64,000 nucleotides of DNA, taken from the NCBI GenBank assembly GCA_947471745.1, contig CANJKZ010000977.1, positions 2,522,501-2,586,500 of the forward strand, in the 5' to 3' direction. Origin of the DNA: Closterium sp. Naga37s-1. Its lineage: Eukaryota; Streptophyta; Zygnematophyceae; Desmidiales; Closteriaceae. This document shows positions 42,766 to 54,004 of the stretch, one piece after another. The position numbers were made by a program, and so were the translations under genes. The notes below the pieces were generated by a model. It saw nothing but the letters and a program-made list of their open reading frames with translations, did not search any database and was not told where the DNA came from. The first letter of the stretch is position 1; each line of letters starts with the position of its first letter.

Positions 42766-44507
42766 CTGCACGGATAGAACGAAGAGTCAGAATAGCGTTT
42801 GATAATGAAATAGGAACGAATTTCGCCAAGTAGAAGCTTGGATATATTCGAAAATGAAATGGAAACTACTACTTACACATGAAGTCCTCGTGGAAATGTT
42901 GTCGCGTCGAAATAACCGGCTCGGCAGCAACGAGACCCCCGCGCTTTAAAGGGCTCCGAACTGTTCCGAGGCGTTCTCATCTTCCTACCAACGACCGGAC
43001 GGACTGAAGGTTGAATGGTAATTTTGGAAATTGGAGTCTCAATGTGGGCAAATTGAATTTCGGGAAAATGGAGTGAAATAGAGGGCGAGTGGGAGAACAT
43101 GCGGAGGTGAGAACGAGGCGAGGCGGTTGGGAAATGGGAAGCTGACGGGCTAACGGAGGGAGGAACGGTTGACGCTGAATGGGAGGAGAGTGGGGTAAGA
43201 ACCGAGCCGCGATAGGAAAAAGCTCGACGGGTCCTAATCGCGCTGAGATTCGTTGGACGGTTGGCGCCAAGGTTAGCCAGAACCGTTGGCAACGAAATAC
43301 AGGTGAAAATGTCATATGATTCGCTAGAAATGGAGACCACCAGTGGCCGAACCGCAAACTGCGAAAAAACAAGATTCCCTAGCCCGCTACTTTGCCGCCG
43401 AAGGGATAAGGTTGGCCCACGCCCACTGGAATAGAGTTGAGCGCCAGTCCCAAAGGCCACCAAACCCTAGCTTCAGCCTGGCAGGCAGAAACGAAGTTCA
43501 ATCCCTTGGGAGCTGTTGTCAGGCAACCCCCAGTTTGTGTTGAGGTGGCTGCTCATCGTGTGTGTTTCCCCCACGAAACATAATGTATCGTGCCTCTTTC
43601 CAGATCTTACCCATCGCGAACCGATTTGACGGGGTTAGTTTTCAGATGGTGTGGAGGCCATTCCAGTAAGAATACCTACTTGAAAACAAATTGGTACTGG
43701 CCTGTCCGTACTTCCAGCTACACCAAATGGTTGCACTTTGCAGGGGAAACCCAGAACTGACCTGAGAACGGAAGTCGGTTTCCTTTATTGGAAGCGGACT
43801 GAACTGCACTGATTGGGCGAAACTGGCGAAAATTAGTTGCTCAGGATACCTCGTCGCTGAGTGGACGATTGACCTGTTACTGATCGCCTCGCGTAAATAT
43901 GTTGAAACAAAAATGATGTTACAGATATTCTATTAACATACTCCAAAATCTGACACACATAAATGTGGATACTATTATAAAATGCTAGAAGCAGGCCAAC
44001 ACACTGTTTGCACAGCAGAACCACAGCCGACAAGGGTGATGACATTATTTAGAGAGTCGGTTGCTCTTACGTGCCCATTCTAATAATGTCAAGGCCTGAA
44101 CAGCATTCTCTGTTTTGACTAAACAATCCAAAACATACAAACCAGTAAGTACCGTATGATTGCACCGGTAGGTCCTCCACTTGCCAGAAGGCATGAATAT
44201 CTGTACCCTCTGTGTTGTTTTTCTTTTGCTGTTCTCCAGCCGGAAGATGCTAGTTCAAAGGTCGTTTATTATGCACATGAGTAAAGCAAAGCATGTACAC
44301 ATCGACAGCAGCTACAGGCGCTCTATAAAACATTGGCACCACCCGTGCTGCTTGCAACACATAACCTAGGCTTCCAATACTCTAATCCCAGAAGCCTACC
44401 CATAACCAAACCCGAGACCCAGCCTTAAACCTTGTATTACCAACCAACACCACATAACCAAGGCAGTGGCTACAATTACCTGTACAGCCTCCACTCCCCG
44501 TTTTGAT
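42766..44507. other. region without recognisable gene
   Basis: About 1.7 kb upstream of the module array and downstream of the MYB gene. Frames on the minus strand at 42873-43463 are open but look non-conserved (Ser/Pro-rich). 43560-44450 has lower GC and many stops. It probably holds the MYB 3' UTR and a promoter for the array transcript. Confidence 0.45.
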
Positions 44508-46845
44508 TCAATCAGTGAGGTTTGGCGGAGTGGAGGGGTCAGGGCAGAAGTCAAAAGGCATCCATGCATCTCCCTCCTCTCCTGCCGCTGCAGCTGCTGC
44601 CACTGCTGCTTCTGCTGCTGCATCCCACCACGCAGTCTGCATTATTGCCTCGTCCCCTCCCTGCCACGCTGCCTCAGCTGCCCTCATAGCATCACCACCT
44701 CCATGCCCCTCGTCTCCTGCCTGCCCTAGCACCATGCACATGTCCTCATCTCGATGATCCTCCACGCCCGCATGCTCCATCGCCCCTGCTCTGCCCTCAC
44801 AAGTCACAACACCACCTGCCACACCTCCACCTTCTACTGCAGATGTGTGTGCCTTCTCATCCATATTTTTCTCCATCTTATTCAACACATCATCCTTAGG
44901 ACCGGCTGCCACAGCACCGGCCGCTGCCCTCTGCATGCCTGCACACTCTGTCACGCCACCTGGTGCTGCCACGCCTGCCACGCCTGCAGCCCCACCAGCG
45001 CCCGTCCGTCTCCCCACCTTGCCTCTTGCAGCCCCCTGAGAGTGCATGGTGGGTGGTACCACTGGAAGACTTTCCTTCCACCAGGAGGGGAGGGAGCCGG
45101 GGACAAGGTGAGCAGCAGAGCTGGTGGCATCGGGATCGGCAGCACCATCAGTAGTACCACCACCAGCGACGGTGGTAGCAGCACCAGCAGCAGCAAGGGA
45201 AGAGGCGTAGGGGGGGAGGATTTCTTGCAGCATCATTTGATTCTGCATCGCCATGCCTTGGGGCAGCACCATTGCCTGACTCGGTAGCATGCTTTGTGGC
45301 AGCATCACCATGCCATGCTGTGCCATCATGCCTTGTTGCCCCATCATGCCCTGTTGCCCCATCATGACCTGTTGCCCCATCATGCCCTGCTGTGCCATCA
45401 TCCCCTGCTGCCCCACCATGCCTTTACTCCGCAGCATGGCTTGGTTCATCAGCATGGCTTGCTGCGGCAGCATGCCCCCGCCCACCATGCTCTGGTTCGG
45501 CAGCATGCTCTGGTTCGGCAGCATGCTCTGGTTCGGCAGAATGTTCTGGTTCGGCAGCATTGTTTGGTCCGGGTGCATGGTGTGGCTCTGCGCCAAGGCT
45601 GTGTGGGGAACCATGATCGGCTGGTAGACAGGGATGGGGCTGGGGGAGGAGGAGAAGAAGAGGGCACGTGGCACCGACCTTGCTGCACCTGCAGTGGCAG
45701 GGGAAGGCCCGCTGTGGAAGGGTGCTGGGAAACAGCTGCCGCTGCTGGGGCCTCTGGGGCTGCTGCTGCTGTTGGTGTTGGTGTTGGTTGTTGTTGTGGC
45801 GAAAAGCATTGCCTGCTGCTGCTGCTGAGCTTGTAACCGCTGCAACTGGTGCTGCTGCTGCTGAGCTTGTAACTGCTGCAACTGGTGCTGCTGCTGCAAA
45901 TGCTGCTGCTGTAAACGCTGTTGCTGTAAATGCTGCAGGTGCAGCTGCTGCTGCTGTAACTGGTGTTCTTGTAACTGCTGCTGGTGCCAGTGCTGCTGCT
46001 GCTGCTGCTGTTGCATCTCCAGGTGAGAGAGAGGCGAGTGGAGGGGAAGAGAGGAGGGGAGGAGGGAGTGGCGTTGGTGAGGGGAGGTGGATAATGAAGC
46101 CTGGCTGGGGAAGCGGTGGAGTGAGGGCGAGTGGGACTGGGAGAGGGAGCGTGAGTGTGAGAGCGAGCGAGAGTGGGAGAGCGAGTATGAGTGGGAGAAC
46201 GAGTATGAGTGAGAGAGCGAGTGTGAGTGGGAGAGCGAGTGTGAGAGGGACAGTGAGCGCGAGTGAGGGAGTGAGTGAGGGAGCGAGGAAGACTCGAGTG
46301 TGGGCGAGGATGCAATCCGGGTAAAGTGCAAGTCTCCTTCAACCTTATTCGCCGAAACGGCAACAGCTGAAGGAATGGTAGCAACTGTAGCAGCAGACGC
46401 AGTATTAGCAGCAGCAGCGGATGCATCATTTGTAATGGTCGTGGCAGCAGCGGCGGCAGCAGCAGATGCAGCGTTTGTAGCAGTCATAGCAGCAGCTGCA
46501 GCTGTTGCTGCTGCTGCTGCATTTCCACCTGCCCCTGCAGCCGCTTGGAGTGCATGACTCATTTTCTGGGCAGCTGAAAACGTTTCCACGGAAGGTGGCG
46601 ATTGGCTGAGAGCGTCAAACAGCCGAGTGGTCAGCTCGTTTTGGACCGAGGTGCGAACAGGAAGGGCAGCAGCAGAGGACCCAGATGGGATCCGAGATAA
46701 CAGGTTGGTCTTGACTGTTTCCACAGGAGTGTGAAGCGGTTGAGAGTGGTGAGACTGATGTGGGTTATGGCCGCTATTGATTTGGAGCCTGTCCAGGTTC
46801 GTTGCTGCTTTCATTGCTTGTTCCTCCTCCTGTCGCTGCTGCTGA

Positions 46846-46925
<80 letters not shown>

Positions 46926-48382
46926 TTCCTCTGATGTCGCATCTTTCCCCTCCAGTCCTGCACGGCTCTCAGGTGCCCCTCCAGGTGAATTCTCAGGTGA
47001 GTTTGAGTCAGAGCTTGCAGAGGTGGTGGCGGCAGAAGCACCAGCCACACCCGCAGCACCAGCACCAGCAGCACCAGCAGCACCAGCAGCAGCACCAGCA
47101 GCACCAGCAGCACCAGCACCACCACCAGCAGCACGAGCAGCAGCAGCGGGTGAAGTGGTGGCAGCAGCATCAGCACCACCAGCAGCGGCAATGACAGCGG
47201 CAGCAGCAGGCGGGGGCGCGGGGAGGCGGAAGAAGTCAGCCATTCGGCGAATGAAGGCCGGGTCGTGTGAGTGCGGTGAACCGGAGAACGACGGGGAGTG
47301 TGGCGCCATTTTTCTTCTGGTGAGGGGGAGAGGGAGGGACGACGAGAGAAACAAATGGTAAGCAGAGGAAGTGGGAGAGAAATGCGAAACGGAGCGATGC
47401 GGAGTGTGGAGCCATCGCTTTTTGGTTAGAAGGAGTGAGGAGCACGCACAGAGCGAAAAGAAGAGAAGGGAGAAGAGGAGAAAAGGAGAAGCGCACACAG
47501 GTGAGGTACGAAACTCAGCGATGTTGAAGCATACCTGGCAGCGGTCTTGAACGACGTGGACGCGTGTGGGCGCAGCCCCTCTCGAATGGCGCGCTCCACC
47601 GCCCATGCATGTGCGCCCACCCCCCCTGCATGCGCGCCCACCCCCCCTGCATGCGCGCCCAACCCCCCTGCATGCGCGCCCACCCCCCCTGCATGCCCGC
47701 TCACCCCCACTGCGCTCGCCCTCCCTCTCCCCATGCTCCCGGCGCCTGCGTGACTGCCGCCCATCCACATGCCACGTGCTGCTGCCTGTTCCCCTTCCAT
47801 GCCCTGCTGCGTGCTCTGCAAGCCTGCCATGCCATCCCGCCCCATCATACCCATCCCTGCCGCACCCATCCCTGCAACACCCAACCCTGCAACACCCATC
47901 GCTTCATCCATCATCGCTCCATCCATCATCCCTTCATCCGTCATCGCTCCACCCATCATCGCTTCACCATGCATCATACCACCACCGGTATGATAAGCTT
48001 CCCACATAGCATCCACCATCGCCCCATCCATCCCCCCCCCATCCATCATCCCCCCATGCGCCAACCCCCCATGCGCCATCCCCCCATGCGCCATTCCCCC
48101 ATGCGCCATCCCCCCATGCGCCATTCCCCCATGCGGCATCCCCCCATGCGCCAGCCCCCCCTCCCTCTCCTCCCACTTGCCCCCTGCAGTAAGCGCCAGC
48201 CCGCGCAACTCCTCTTCCACCGCCTCAGGTGCTTTACTAAAAGCCGCGCTTAGCCCAGCACGCACTGCCGAACCGCCAGCACCACCAGCAGGCTCGGCAG
48301 TAGGTCCGGGATCCGAACCTGCAGGGACAGGCAACCCCCGAGGCTGCCCAGCCGAAACAGCAGCAACGGAAGAAGCACCAGC

Positions 48383-48413
<31 letters not shown>

Positions 48414-49752
48414 GGGCCGGTTTGCGGAGAGCTGGTAACCAGGTAACCGCGAGGGTTGTGCAGGTGAACGAAGGACTGATGGCTGGTACTAATCGCAGCA
48501 GGGGAGGACAAGGCAGTGGCGGTGGTGGCGGTGGTGCCATGGGGAGACGTGGGGGAGAGAATGGACAGCTCAGATTGGCTGTGCGCTGATCGGAGAGCTG
48601 GGGTGAGTCCTTGAGATAGCGGCTGGGTAAGGCTGTGGTAGACTGGCGCGCCTTCTTGGTCCAAGTAGCGCCTGCAGGGGGAATGGGGGAAAGGGGGGAG
48701 AAGGTGGGGGAACGAGGGGGGGGAGGGGGAAGGGGAAAAGGGAGGGGTGAGTGAAGAACGCGGTGAGAGAAGGAGTGGAGCGGCGAGAAAGGAGAGTTGG
48801 GAGGTGAGGGGGTGAGTGGGTGAGGGGGGGAGGGGAGAAGGGGGGGAAAGGGGGGGGCGTGGGAGGGGAGGGGGGAGGTGAGAGGGCGAGAGGTTGAAGG
48901 GTGGAGCTGTAAGGAGCAAAAGGATCACTCCTTAAGGAGGAATAAGTAGATCAGTTCTATTAATGAGGATACGGTAAGTGGTTTACTTCTTAAGGAGGAT
49001 GAAGCGGTTGCAGCAGGCCTTGTTGTCGCGGTGCGGCAGCCGCCCGGACGCCTTGAGCACGCCCCAGTGCCGCGTGCCGTAGCTGCGCACGTGGTCCAAT
49101 AAGATCAGATCCTCCTGCGGGGGTGGGGGGAAAGGCGCGGGGGGGGGAAGGAGGGGGAGAGAGGGGAAGAGGAGGGGCGGGGAGAAGTAGTGTTGAGGTG
49201 TGTCGCATTCTTTCGAAGTGCGGCTCGACGCATGGTGTGGTTTGACGGTGCACGGATAACGCGCAGCGACTCGCGACAAGTATTCAGCACGCCCCGGTGC
49301 CGCGCGGGGACCTGAAAGGGGGGGCGAAGGACTGCGGCATGACCGCACGCGCAGCGTTGGGGGCGGAAGAGCCGCGCGCGAGGCAATGGGGCGGCATGAC
49401 CTTCCGCGCAGGAATAGGACGGCAATACCGCATGCGCGGCAGCGGGGCGGCAACAAATTTTTACCTCGGGGGACCACCAGCGGGAGTAGCTTCCCGTCGC
49501 CCCGGCCTCCGCGCCGATCGCGCTGTCCCCCGTCGGCTCTCGCGCCCCTTGAGGCTTCTCCGCTTCCGCCGATAGCGGCAAAGGCGACGGCTTGAAGGCT
49601 GCGCCCCTCGCCGCCACCGCCGCAAGCGCTGCTGCTGCGTCGGCGCGGTCGTCGCGCGCGGCTCGACCGCCAAAAGCCGCCGCCGTCGCCGCGTTCCCCG
49701 CCGCCATTATCGCAGCAGCGTCGCCAGTACCGAAACGGGTTGCAGCGATCAT
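44508..49752 (-). CDS. single MYB/SANT-repeat protein with very large low-complexity tail
   Basis: Four exons: 49465-49752, 48987-49114, 47535-48671, 44508-47316; 4,362 nt, 1,453 aa, ATG 49752, TGA 44508, phase-consistent GT-AG introns. A single MYB repeat spans about residues 89-141: RWWSPEEDLILLDHVRSYG, TRHWGVLKASGRLPHRDNK, ACCNRFILLKKRYL. The first two Trp positions are kept and the third is Phe (NRF). The intron after SPE splits the repeat. The rest is disordered: HGGMA repeats, GGVGAHA repeats, long Ala/Gly tracts, polyQ (46842-46922), NQSMLP and QQGMM repeats. Nuclear transcription factor by inference. The first half resembles the DUO1-type repeat (HV..YG.R.W), but no second repeat is present, so the class is not assigned. 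Confidence 0.8.
46842..46922 (-). repeat. polyQ (CAG)n tract in the MYB protein
   Basis: About 26 consecutive tgc/ctg triplets, CAG on the coding strand, encoding an uninterrupted Gln run. Confidence 0.95.
47400..47430 (-). repeat. extra head of MYB exon 4
   Basis: Exon 4 begins A-AGA-AAA-ATG GCG CCA CAC TCC. About 100 bp upstream, AACCAAAAAGCGATGGCTCC then ACACTCCGCATCG repeats that head with an AAAAAG edge, a degraded acceptor-side copy. Confidence 0.7.
47605..48160 (-). repeat. in-frame tandem repeats in MYB exon 3
   Basis: 21-bp units (cccccctgcatgcgcgcccac, GGVGAHA/GGLGAHA) at 47620-47705 and 15-bp units (ccccccatgcgccat, HGGMA) at 48035-48155. Short units around 47830-47960 encode Met/Gly-rich GMGAAGM-like and DGAMMD-like repeats. 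Confidence 0.9.
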
Positions 49753-49913
49753 CGCATCGTCTTGTGCGACTTTTGAGAATTCTCAAAAGTCGCACTCGCT
49801 CGCCACACGACTATCTCGCTGTCAGGCGAATTCGCTCGACGCGGCAACGTCGTTGTCGCTGTCGCCAGCACCGTCGTGTCCCGTCGCTTTAGCTGACACC
49901 GTCGCCGTCGCTT

Positions 49914-49949
<36 letters not shown>

Positions 49950-52253
49950 TCGCCCTCGCCCTCGCCGTTGCTGCGGCAGAGAGCGCTTTGACTTCGAGTA
50001 TCTTGGACGACAAAATCCAACCTCGCCTCTCCCGCAAGTTTGGCCCCTCGGGGGCTCAATACCTCGCTCCTTCGATCAAACCAACGGTCACCGCAGTCGA
50101 CGGTCGACTCGATCAGACCAACGGCCGGGCTCTCTTGCAAGCTGAGCTGATGTCGCGACAGCTGTCGGGATGTGACGACGCGAGACGACTCTGATGATCG
50201 TATGGATGCAGAATGGCTTACACTCGGACTGTCGCGCGTGGTGCTACTGCGTTCGAGGCTTGCGGCTTGCGGGGAGGATCCGAATGAGATGCGCGATGCG
50301 AGACGGCTCGAAACGCAATGCCTTTCAAAATGTCGACGGCGGGACCGTAGGAAAGTTACAGCATGTGCTGCTGTGCCGCAGAATCTTCAATTCAGTGTAT
50401 TGCGGCGCGGCTCATCTTGCGACACGGGCCGGGCGTGACAGCACGCGATGATTTGAATCGCCAGCTGAATCCAACATCCAATCGTAATGACCTGCGAATC
50501 GACAGGACACGCGGGTCGCCGATGCTCAACAGCTACGACGGGCAATGCGGGTAGCGGTAAGTGCGGAAATGTAGAGGTCGCCGATCACGAATCGCAGTAG
50601 CGACTGGCTCGTTTTTCGTTATGTTTCGGGCCCAGGCGAAAGGTAATCGTATGACGAAAGGCGTCAGGTGGAGAAAGGATGTCGGGAAATGTGAATGGGT
50701 GTCGGAAGATCGTCGTGGAAGCTGACATATGGAGACTACAGAGTTTTCGAGTGGTGGCGTCTGAAAATGCTGCGTTTCAATTTACTGTAATCAAAGGCGG
50801 TGGAGAATGTATGTGCACAGCTGGGATGGTCTTGTGGGGAAATGCACAGAGCGGGGCAGAACGGAGCAGGACAGTAGAAAAGGCAGAAGTGGTGCAGTGC
50901 AGCGCTAGAAGGCAGATTGCTGGGCCGCAATTGGCAAGTTGTGTGGGACTGTGTGGCGTCGAATCGTGGATGTGCAAATTGCAAAAGCTCAAATGTTGGG
51001 GGCTGAATGGAAGTGCAGAGCCGAGCTTCGGGAGGGATGGATGGAGAGAATTGGAGGACGAGCCGTGGCGCGTGTGGGATGAATGGGATGGAGATGAAGG
51101 AAGGCAGGGAAGAATCGGTGTATGGGAAAAATCTGTGGCTGAGCTGGACGAGAGCTTCTTTCGAAAGACTGGTTTGCTTTGGCCCAGCGATTTTCGAGAA
51201 AGTGCAACGCAGTCAAGAGGGCGCTGGAAATGTGACAATTCTCACAGCTGTGATGCATGCAGGCTTGTTGTTGGAGGGGGTGGATGGAATGGAGTGGGGA
51301 AGGGTGGGCAGTGGGATTTCAGAGAAATAGCCTGAGGATTTCTTTGGAGGAAGCATTGGCCATTGTTTAGTGCTGATGCTCCCGGGCAGTATAAGAGTTT
51401 CTGGAAAAGGAGACACAAGAGGGATTCGATAGCGACGAATGCGGTGAAACTATCTTCCTCACCAACGGCGAAGAACCGTCGGATAGGCAAACCAGGTTCT
51501 AGAAAATCTCGCGCGATCACTTCGTGACAACGCTGCAGTTGTGTGAGGACAAAGATCGGTGTGATTTTGATGAGTTGGATGCACAAAGGAGGCGTTTCCT
51601 CGCTGGCATGTATGAGATCTGGGCAAGTTGTCGTACACACAAAAACGTTACTGTATCTACAGTACACTGCACCCCAGCCCAGTCACGCTAGGCAAGAAGA
51701 AAGTTGGACTCAGCTGGGCACATTCCGATTCCCGAAGGGCTGTGTGGATTGGCAGAAGGGAAACCCATACTGTAATGGGAATCATGTGGCTGGCATGGAA
51801 TGCTCGTGTGGCTGGCTTGCATGCCACAACAAATTGGGCCAAGATGACCAGGGGTGGAAGAAGAATATTCGTCTCGTCCGGCCTCCTGTGGTCAGTGTTT
51901 GCGAAATCCTAAAACGTTTTAGACTGATTTGTCTTTCCCAATCACGTTTTCCATAATCATCGCTAATCTACAATGAACTGTAGTATTACGTAGGGTGTTC
52001 CTTGAGCTGGATGCAGGGCGAATTCTGTGCTCAATTCAGCCCAACTGAAGAAAATCACTCGGAAACCCCTGACACAGAATTTCCTCTTGCTACTCACATA
52101 GACACGTCCATATTCTTGAGCAATCCTGCGAGGCCAAATGGCAGCCATCGATTAGTTCCATATGAATGGCAAATGTGGCATTTGCTTCCAATCGCGAACC
52201 ATGATCTACATGTGGGGAAAGACTGTTTCTTGTACAGTATTCTTGCACCATGG
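49753..52253. other. MYB upstream region, no recognised gene
   Basis: Contains a gtcgcc repeat at 49910-49975. A 218-codon plus-strand frame with ATG (50679-51335, Trp/Gly-rich) has no recognisable domain and no supporting context, so I do not call it a gene. The rest has no conserved coding signal. This is the shared upstream zone of the divergent MYB and EXO5 genes, now split by the retrotransposon. Confidence 0.45.
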
Positions 52254-52589
52254 TGTTAGGCCCCTTGGCCTAAATCCGCTAAGGAATAGCGGGGTTGACT
52301 AAATTGAGGATAAACGCGGCGGAAGACTTTGGCGAAAGAGAGTGTTGGCGAAATAGGCGAAGAGGTAACTGAGTAATTGAAGAGTTGAATGAGAATTGAT
52401 TGATATGAGGGAATACAAGCAAGGTTGATATAGCATGCAAGAGCAATTGTGGGAAAGTGGGTTGTGGGACTAGGAACTAGAAGGCAAAGAAAGTAGAGTG
52501 CCACGTGGCACTAGGAAATCCAAGAAGATAAGGATAAGGATGGGGTTGGGAGTTACTGTGCAAAGTGAACAGTAAAACCCCCTGTAACA
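52254..52589 (-). repeat. 3' LTR
   Basis: 336-bp direct repeat identical by eye to 57221-57556. It is preceded in element orientation by the polypurine tract. Confidence 0.95.
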
Positions 52590-52603
52590 CTACCCCCCTC
52601 CCA
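52590..52603 (-). promoter_or_regulatory. polypurine tract
   Basis: GGGAGGGGGGTAG immediately before the 3' LTR in element orientation, the expected plus-strand priming site. Confidence 0.8.
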
Positions 52604-53966
52604 AGGAGGCGACGTCCGCGGCGCCTGCAGACTGAAGGTACGCTTGAAGGCAAGCGTTGTCGGGAGACAGCGAGGACGAAGGAACCCAGTTGTCGTCGGC
52701 TGCATCGTAACCACGCCAACGAACCAAGAAGTCGATGAAAGAGACACCCCCCTGGAGACGGCGTCGGTGCCTGAAGATGCGCTGGATCTGGTAGTCGGGC
52801 TCGTCGGTGTCAACAGCGACCGGCAGTGGATTGCGATCACGGCCCGAGAAGGTGGCGTTGGGATCGGTGTATGGACGAAGGAGAGACACGTGGAATGACG
52901 GGTGCATGCGGAAATGAGCGGGAAGGCGAAGGCGGTATGCGACTGGACCTAGTGCGCGCTCAATGACGAATGGACCAATGAAACGAGGGCGAAGCTTGCT
53001 GTCCTGTGGCAGTCGGAGGTTGCGGCTATCCAAAAGAACACGGTCGCCGACTGCAAACGACACCTCACGACGACTGCGGTTGGTGGTGCGTGCCATGCGT
53101 GCATTTGCGAGCTCAAGGTGCTTCCTCACGTGATCATGGATGAATGTGAGATGCTGGTGGAAGTTGTCCGCACGAGGGACTGTGGGTGTGAGATCGACAC
53201 GAGTGGGGACGTTGGGGTGCTGACCGTACAGTGCGAAAAACGGTGACATGCCTGTGGACGAGTGGTGCGTGTTGTTGTAGGCGAACTCGGCCATGCTCAG
53301 CTTCTTGTCCCATGCGGCTGCGTCGTGCATCGTGATGCTGCGAAGAATCTGCTCCAAGGTCTGGTTCACACGCTCGGTCTGTCCGTCTGTCTCTGGGTGG
53401 TACGCAGACGACATGGCTAAGCGAGTCCCAAACAGTGCGAAAAGCTGCTTCCAGAACTTCGAAGTGAAACGAGGGTCGCGGTCTGAGATGATGGAATCTG
53501 GAACCCCGTGCAGTCGGACTACGTTATCTACGAACAGCGTCGCGGCTTCCTCTGCTGTGACCTTGCCGTGCGTGGGGATGAAGTGCGCTGCTCGAGAAAA
53601 CTTATCCACTACCACGAAGATGGCGTCGTGACCCCTAACTGTGCGCGGTAAAGCCATGATGAAGTCCATCGTAACTACCTGCCAAGGGCGGTCGGGAGGT
53701 GGAATCGGCTGCAAAAGTCCTGCCTTGCGCTGGCGAGAGGACTTCGTACGCTGACACGTGTCGCACGAGCGAATGTAATCCTCTACGTCTGCTGCAAGCC
53801 CTGGCCAGAAGTACGTGCGACTAAGCGTCTTAGCCGTCTTATCTGCTCCGAAGTGACCTGCACTAACTACGTCGTGTGCCTCGGAAAGAAGGAGCTGTCG
53901 AAGAGGGCGGTAGGCGGGAACCCAAATCCGTGTGGTACCCTTCCGTATGTAGACACTACCCTGCAC
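52590..53966 (-). CDS. pol: retrotransposon integrase with C-terminal chromodomain
   Basis: Zinc-binding HHCC region (H...H, CDTCQRTK), DDE integrase core (MDFIMALP, HGVPDSIISDRDPRFTSKFW with the second D, and the E region QTERVNQTLEQ), GPY/F-type region (RPRFIGPFVIERALGPVAYRL), and a chromodomain (IQRIFRHRRR, FLVRWRGYDAADDNWVP) near the C-terminus, which in this clade guides insertion to heterochromatin. The frame is open upstream of 53966 past the preceding stop, so it continues the pol polyprotein one frame over. Confidence 0.94.
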   Translation of the reverse strand: MQGSVYIRKGTTRIWVPAYRPLRQLLLSEAHDVVSAGHFGADKTAKTLSRTYFWPGLAADVEDYIRSCDTCQRTKSSRQRKAGLLQPIPPPDRPWQVVTMDFIMALPRTVRGHDAIFVVVDKFSRAAHFIPTHGKVTAEEAATLFVDNVVRLHGVPDSIISDRDPRFTSKFWKQLFALFGTRLAMSSAYHPETDGQTERVNQTLEQILRSITMHDAAAWDKKLSMAEFAYNNTHHSSTGMSPFFALYGQHPNVPTRVDLTPTVPRADNFHQHLTFIHDHVRKHLELANARMARTTNRSRREVSFAVGDRVLLDSRNLRLPQDSKLRPRFIGPFVIERALGPVAYRLRLPAHFRMHPSFHVSLLRPYTDPNATFSGRDRNPLPVAVDTDEPDYQIQRIFRHRRRLQGGVSFIDFLVRWRGYDAADDNWVPSSSLSPDNACLQAYLQSAGAADVASLGGG

Positions 53967-54004
53967 CTCTGCTCCTGCGGGCGGCTGCGGTGTGAAGTCG
54001 GGAT

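Noticed and set aside
48987..49752. R2R3-MYB (DUO1 class)
   Set aside because: The first half of the repeat is similar, but only one repeat is encoded and the third aromatic is Phe; no second repeat in the following exon.
50679..51335. 218-codon plus-strand frame as a gene
   Set aside because: No domain, no codon or context support; lies in a region with no other coding signal. Left as unannotated rather than called.
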